Translations under genes and position numbers: made by a program
Notes under the pieces: model-generated
Database searches by the model: none
Told to the model about the DNA's origin: nothing
The model's input: only the letters and a program-made list of their open reading frames with translations
Shown: positions 5,805 to 6,846 of the stretch, in pieces
Numbering within the stretch: the first letter of the stretch is position 1
Layout of the letters: every line of letters starts with the position of its first letter
NCBI GenBank assembly: GCA_007117255.1
Contig: SKGU01000233.1
Location: forward strand, 1-6,846
Direction: 5' to 3'
From: Natronohydrobacter sp.
Lineage (GTDB): Bacteria > Pseudomonadota > Alphaproteobacteria > Rhodobacterales > Rhodobacteraceae
Length of the DNA stretch: 6,846 bases

Positions 5805-6724
5805 CAGAACCGCCCCGGAACAGTGATGGAATATAGCTCTGCTGGTGGCCACAACAGATCGAAGGCAATCTTTCCACAGACCGCCAACACCATCAGCGCT
5901 AGCAGAATGCGCAATTGTTCCGCCTTCAGCTTCAGACCTATCCGTGTCCCTAACTGCGCGCCGACCACGCCACCCACGATCAGGAAAACTGCCAGCATCA
6001 CATCGACACTTTGGTTCGTGACGGCATGCATCATCGTTGTGAAAGCCGCGACGAATGTAATCTGAAACAGCGATGTGCCAATCACAACCTTGGTCGGCAT
6101 ACCCAGAAGGTAGATCATCGCAGGCACCATGATAAACCCGCCACCAACGCCCATGATCGCCGCCAGAACGCCTACGCCCATCCCCACCAGAAGCGGCGGA
6201 AAGACCGAGATATAGAGACCGGACGTGCGGAACTTCATCTTGAAGGGCAGATTATGCAGCCAGTAATGCTGATGCAGCTTTCGGCGCGGCGCATTTGGGT
6301 TCTTGGAGCGCATGAGCGCGCGCAGGCTTTCCTGCAACATCAGCCCGCCGATAATGCCAAGGAAGATGACATAAGACAGCTGCACAATCAGATCGATCTG
6401 GCCAAGTCGGCTCATCAGGTTGAAAAACCAGATGCCGATCAGCGACCCGACAAGCCCGCCCGCCAGCAACACAACGCCCATGCGCAGATCGACCGTCTTG
6501 CGTTTGAGATGCGCCAGCACCCCCGAAATCGACGAGGCCACCACCTGATTGACGCCCGTGGCCACCGCCACGGCAGGGGGCACACCGATGAAGAACAAAA
6601 GCGGCGTGATCAGAAACCCGCCACCAACACCGAACATGCCCGACAGCATGCCAACCCCGCCACCGACACCCAGAAGCGTGAAGGCGTTGACCGATGTTTC
6701 GGCAATCGGCAGATAGACCTGCAT
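5804..6724 (-). CDS. TauE/SafE (TSUP) family membrane exporter
   Basis: Inner-membrane permease of the 4-toluene sulfonate uptake (TSUP) family, members of which move sulfite, sulfonates, sulfoacetate or other organic anions. The 306-residue protein shows the family's two inverted halves. The first carries GMFGVGGGFLITPLLFF (29-45) and the second AIMGVGGGFIMVPAMIYLL (189-207), each followed by a P-x-x-V-x-x-x-T/G stretch. About eight hydrophobic segments are visible, with a basic cytoplasmic loop (about 134-168, containing APRRKLHQHYW) between the halves. A ribosome site AGGGA lies six bases upstream on the minus strand (6731-6735). The gene starts 27 bp after the stop of the permease gene upstream and overlaps the TIGR02186 gene by one base. 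Sulfite export is the usual database name, but substrate and direction cannot be told from sequence. Confidence 0.93.
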   Translation of the reverse strand: MQVYLPIAETSVNAFTLLGVGGGVGMLSGMFGVGGGFLITPLLFFIGVPPAVAVATGVNQVVASSISGVLAHLKRKTVDLRMGVVLLAGGLVGSLIGIWFFNLMSRLGQIDLIVQLSYVIFLGIIGGLMLQESLRALMRSKNPNAPRRKLHQHYWLHNLPFKMKFRTSGLYISVFPPLLVGMGVGVLAAIMGVGGGFIMVPAMIYLLGMPTKVVIGTSLFQITFVAAFTTMMHAVTNQSVDVMLAVFLIVGGVVGAQLGTRIGLKLKAEQLRILLALMVLAVCGKIAFDLLWPPAELYSITVPGRF

Positions 6725-6751
6725 ACCGTGTCCCTGGCCGCTCAGGGCCGG

Positions 6752-6846
6752 TTAGTGTTCCTTGACATAGGCAGCGCCACCCGCACGGGGCGGAATCGCT
6801 TTTCCGACGAACCCTGCCAGAATGACGACGGTGAGGATATAGGGCA
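6752..6846 (-). CDS. C-terminal end of a probable ABC-transporter permease, partial
   Basis: The last 30 codons of a minus-strand gene run in from the window edge and stop at TAA (6752-6754). The visible residues read PYILTVVILAGFVGKAIPPR followed by AGGAAYVKEH. A hydrophobic stretch with a short Pro/Arg-rich tail like this resembles the C-terminus of inner-membrane permeases of the nucleoside/simple-sugar (BMP-family, YufQ-like) ABC importers as I remember them. The match is short, so the exact family is tentative. The stop lies 27 bp before the TSUP start, close enough for the two to share a transcript, although a role shared with the TSUP exporter is not evident. Confidence 0.65.
   Translation of the reverse strand, partial: PYILTVVILAGFVGKAIPPRAGGAAYVKEH

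Noticed and set aside
5805..5852. Extended N-terminus for the TIGR02186 protein from the ATG at 5852
   Set aside because: It would bury the signal peptide behind 16 residues and overlap the TSUP gene by 49 bases, whereas the ATG at 5804 gives a clean leader and a TGATG junction.
1..6846. Mobile element, CRISPR array, tRNA/rRNA gene or defence island
   Set aside because: No transposase or integrase, no regularly spaced direct repeats, no cloverleaf or conserved rRNA segments, and every large frame is accounted for by ordinary chromosomal families.

Overview
The window looks like chromosomal DNA from an alphaproteobacterium of the order Rhodobacterales (Rhodobacter/Roseobacter type). The base composition is GC-rich. 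The gene for crotonyl-CoA carboxylase/reductase closely resembles the Rhodobacter version as I remember it. The helicase, the TSUP transporter and the TIGR02186 protein also match what I remember of Rhodobacterales families. No database search was run, so family names come from recognised motifs and remembered homologues.

Layout, left to right. (1) The 3' part of a PlsB-like glycerophospholipid acyltransferase gene (+), cut by the window edge. (2) A 154-bp gap with TTGC repeats that probably holds a promoter, then ccr (+), the defining enzyme of the ethylmalonyl-CoA pathway, followed by a textbook intrinsic terminator. (3) A small 56-codon GTG-start gene (+), then a compact RecD-like superfamily 1 helicase (+). 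(4) A 139-bp gap with three consecutive hairpins leading to a tiny stand-alone Lrp/AsnC ligand-binding (RAM) protein (+). (5) A minus-strand block that converges on the RAM gene with only 8 bp between stops. Read in its own direction it is the end of a probable ABC-transporter permease, then a TauE/SafE (TSUP) exporter, then a membrane-anchored periplasmic TIGR02186 protein joined to the TSUP gene by a TGATG overlap.

The genes fall into separate units rather than one system: lipid acylation, C2 assimilation through Ccr, DNA repair or recombination, a small ligand sensor, and an anion/sulfur-compound exporter with its periplasmic partner. There are no signs of mobile elements, CRISPR, tRNA or rRNA genes, or a phage or defence island. 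The least explained parts are the triple-hairpin leader of the RAM gene, the small protein gene after the ccr terminator, and the role of the TIGR02186 partner. No stretch over 300 bp lacks a gene; the longest gaps are 154, 143 and 139 bp.
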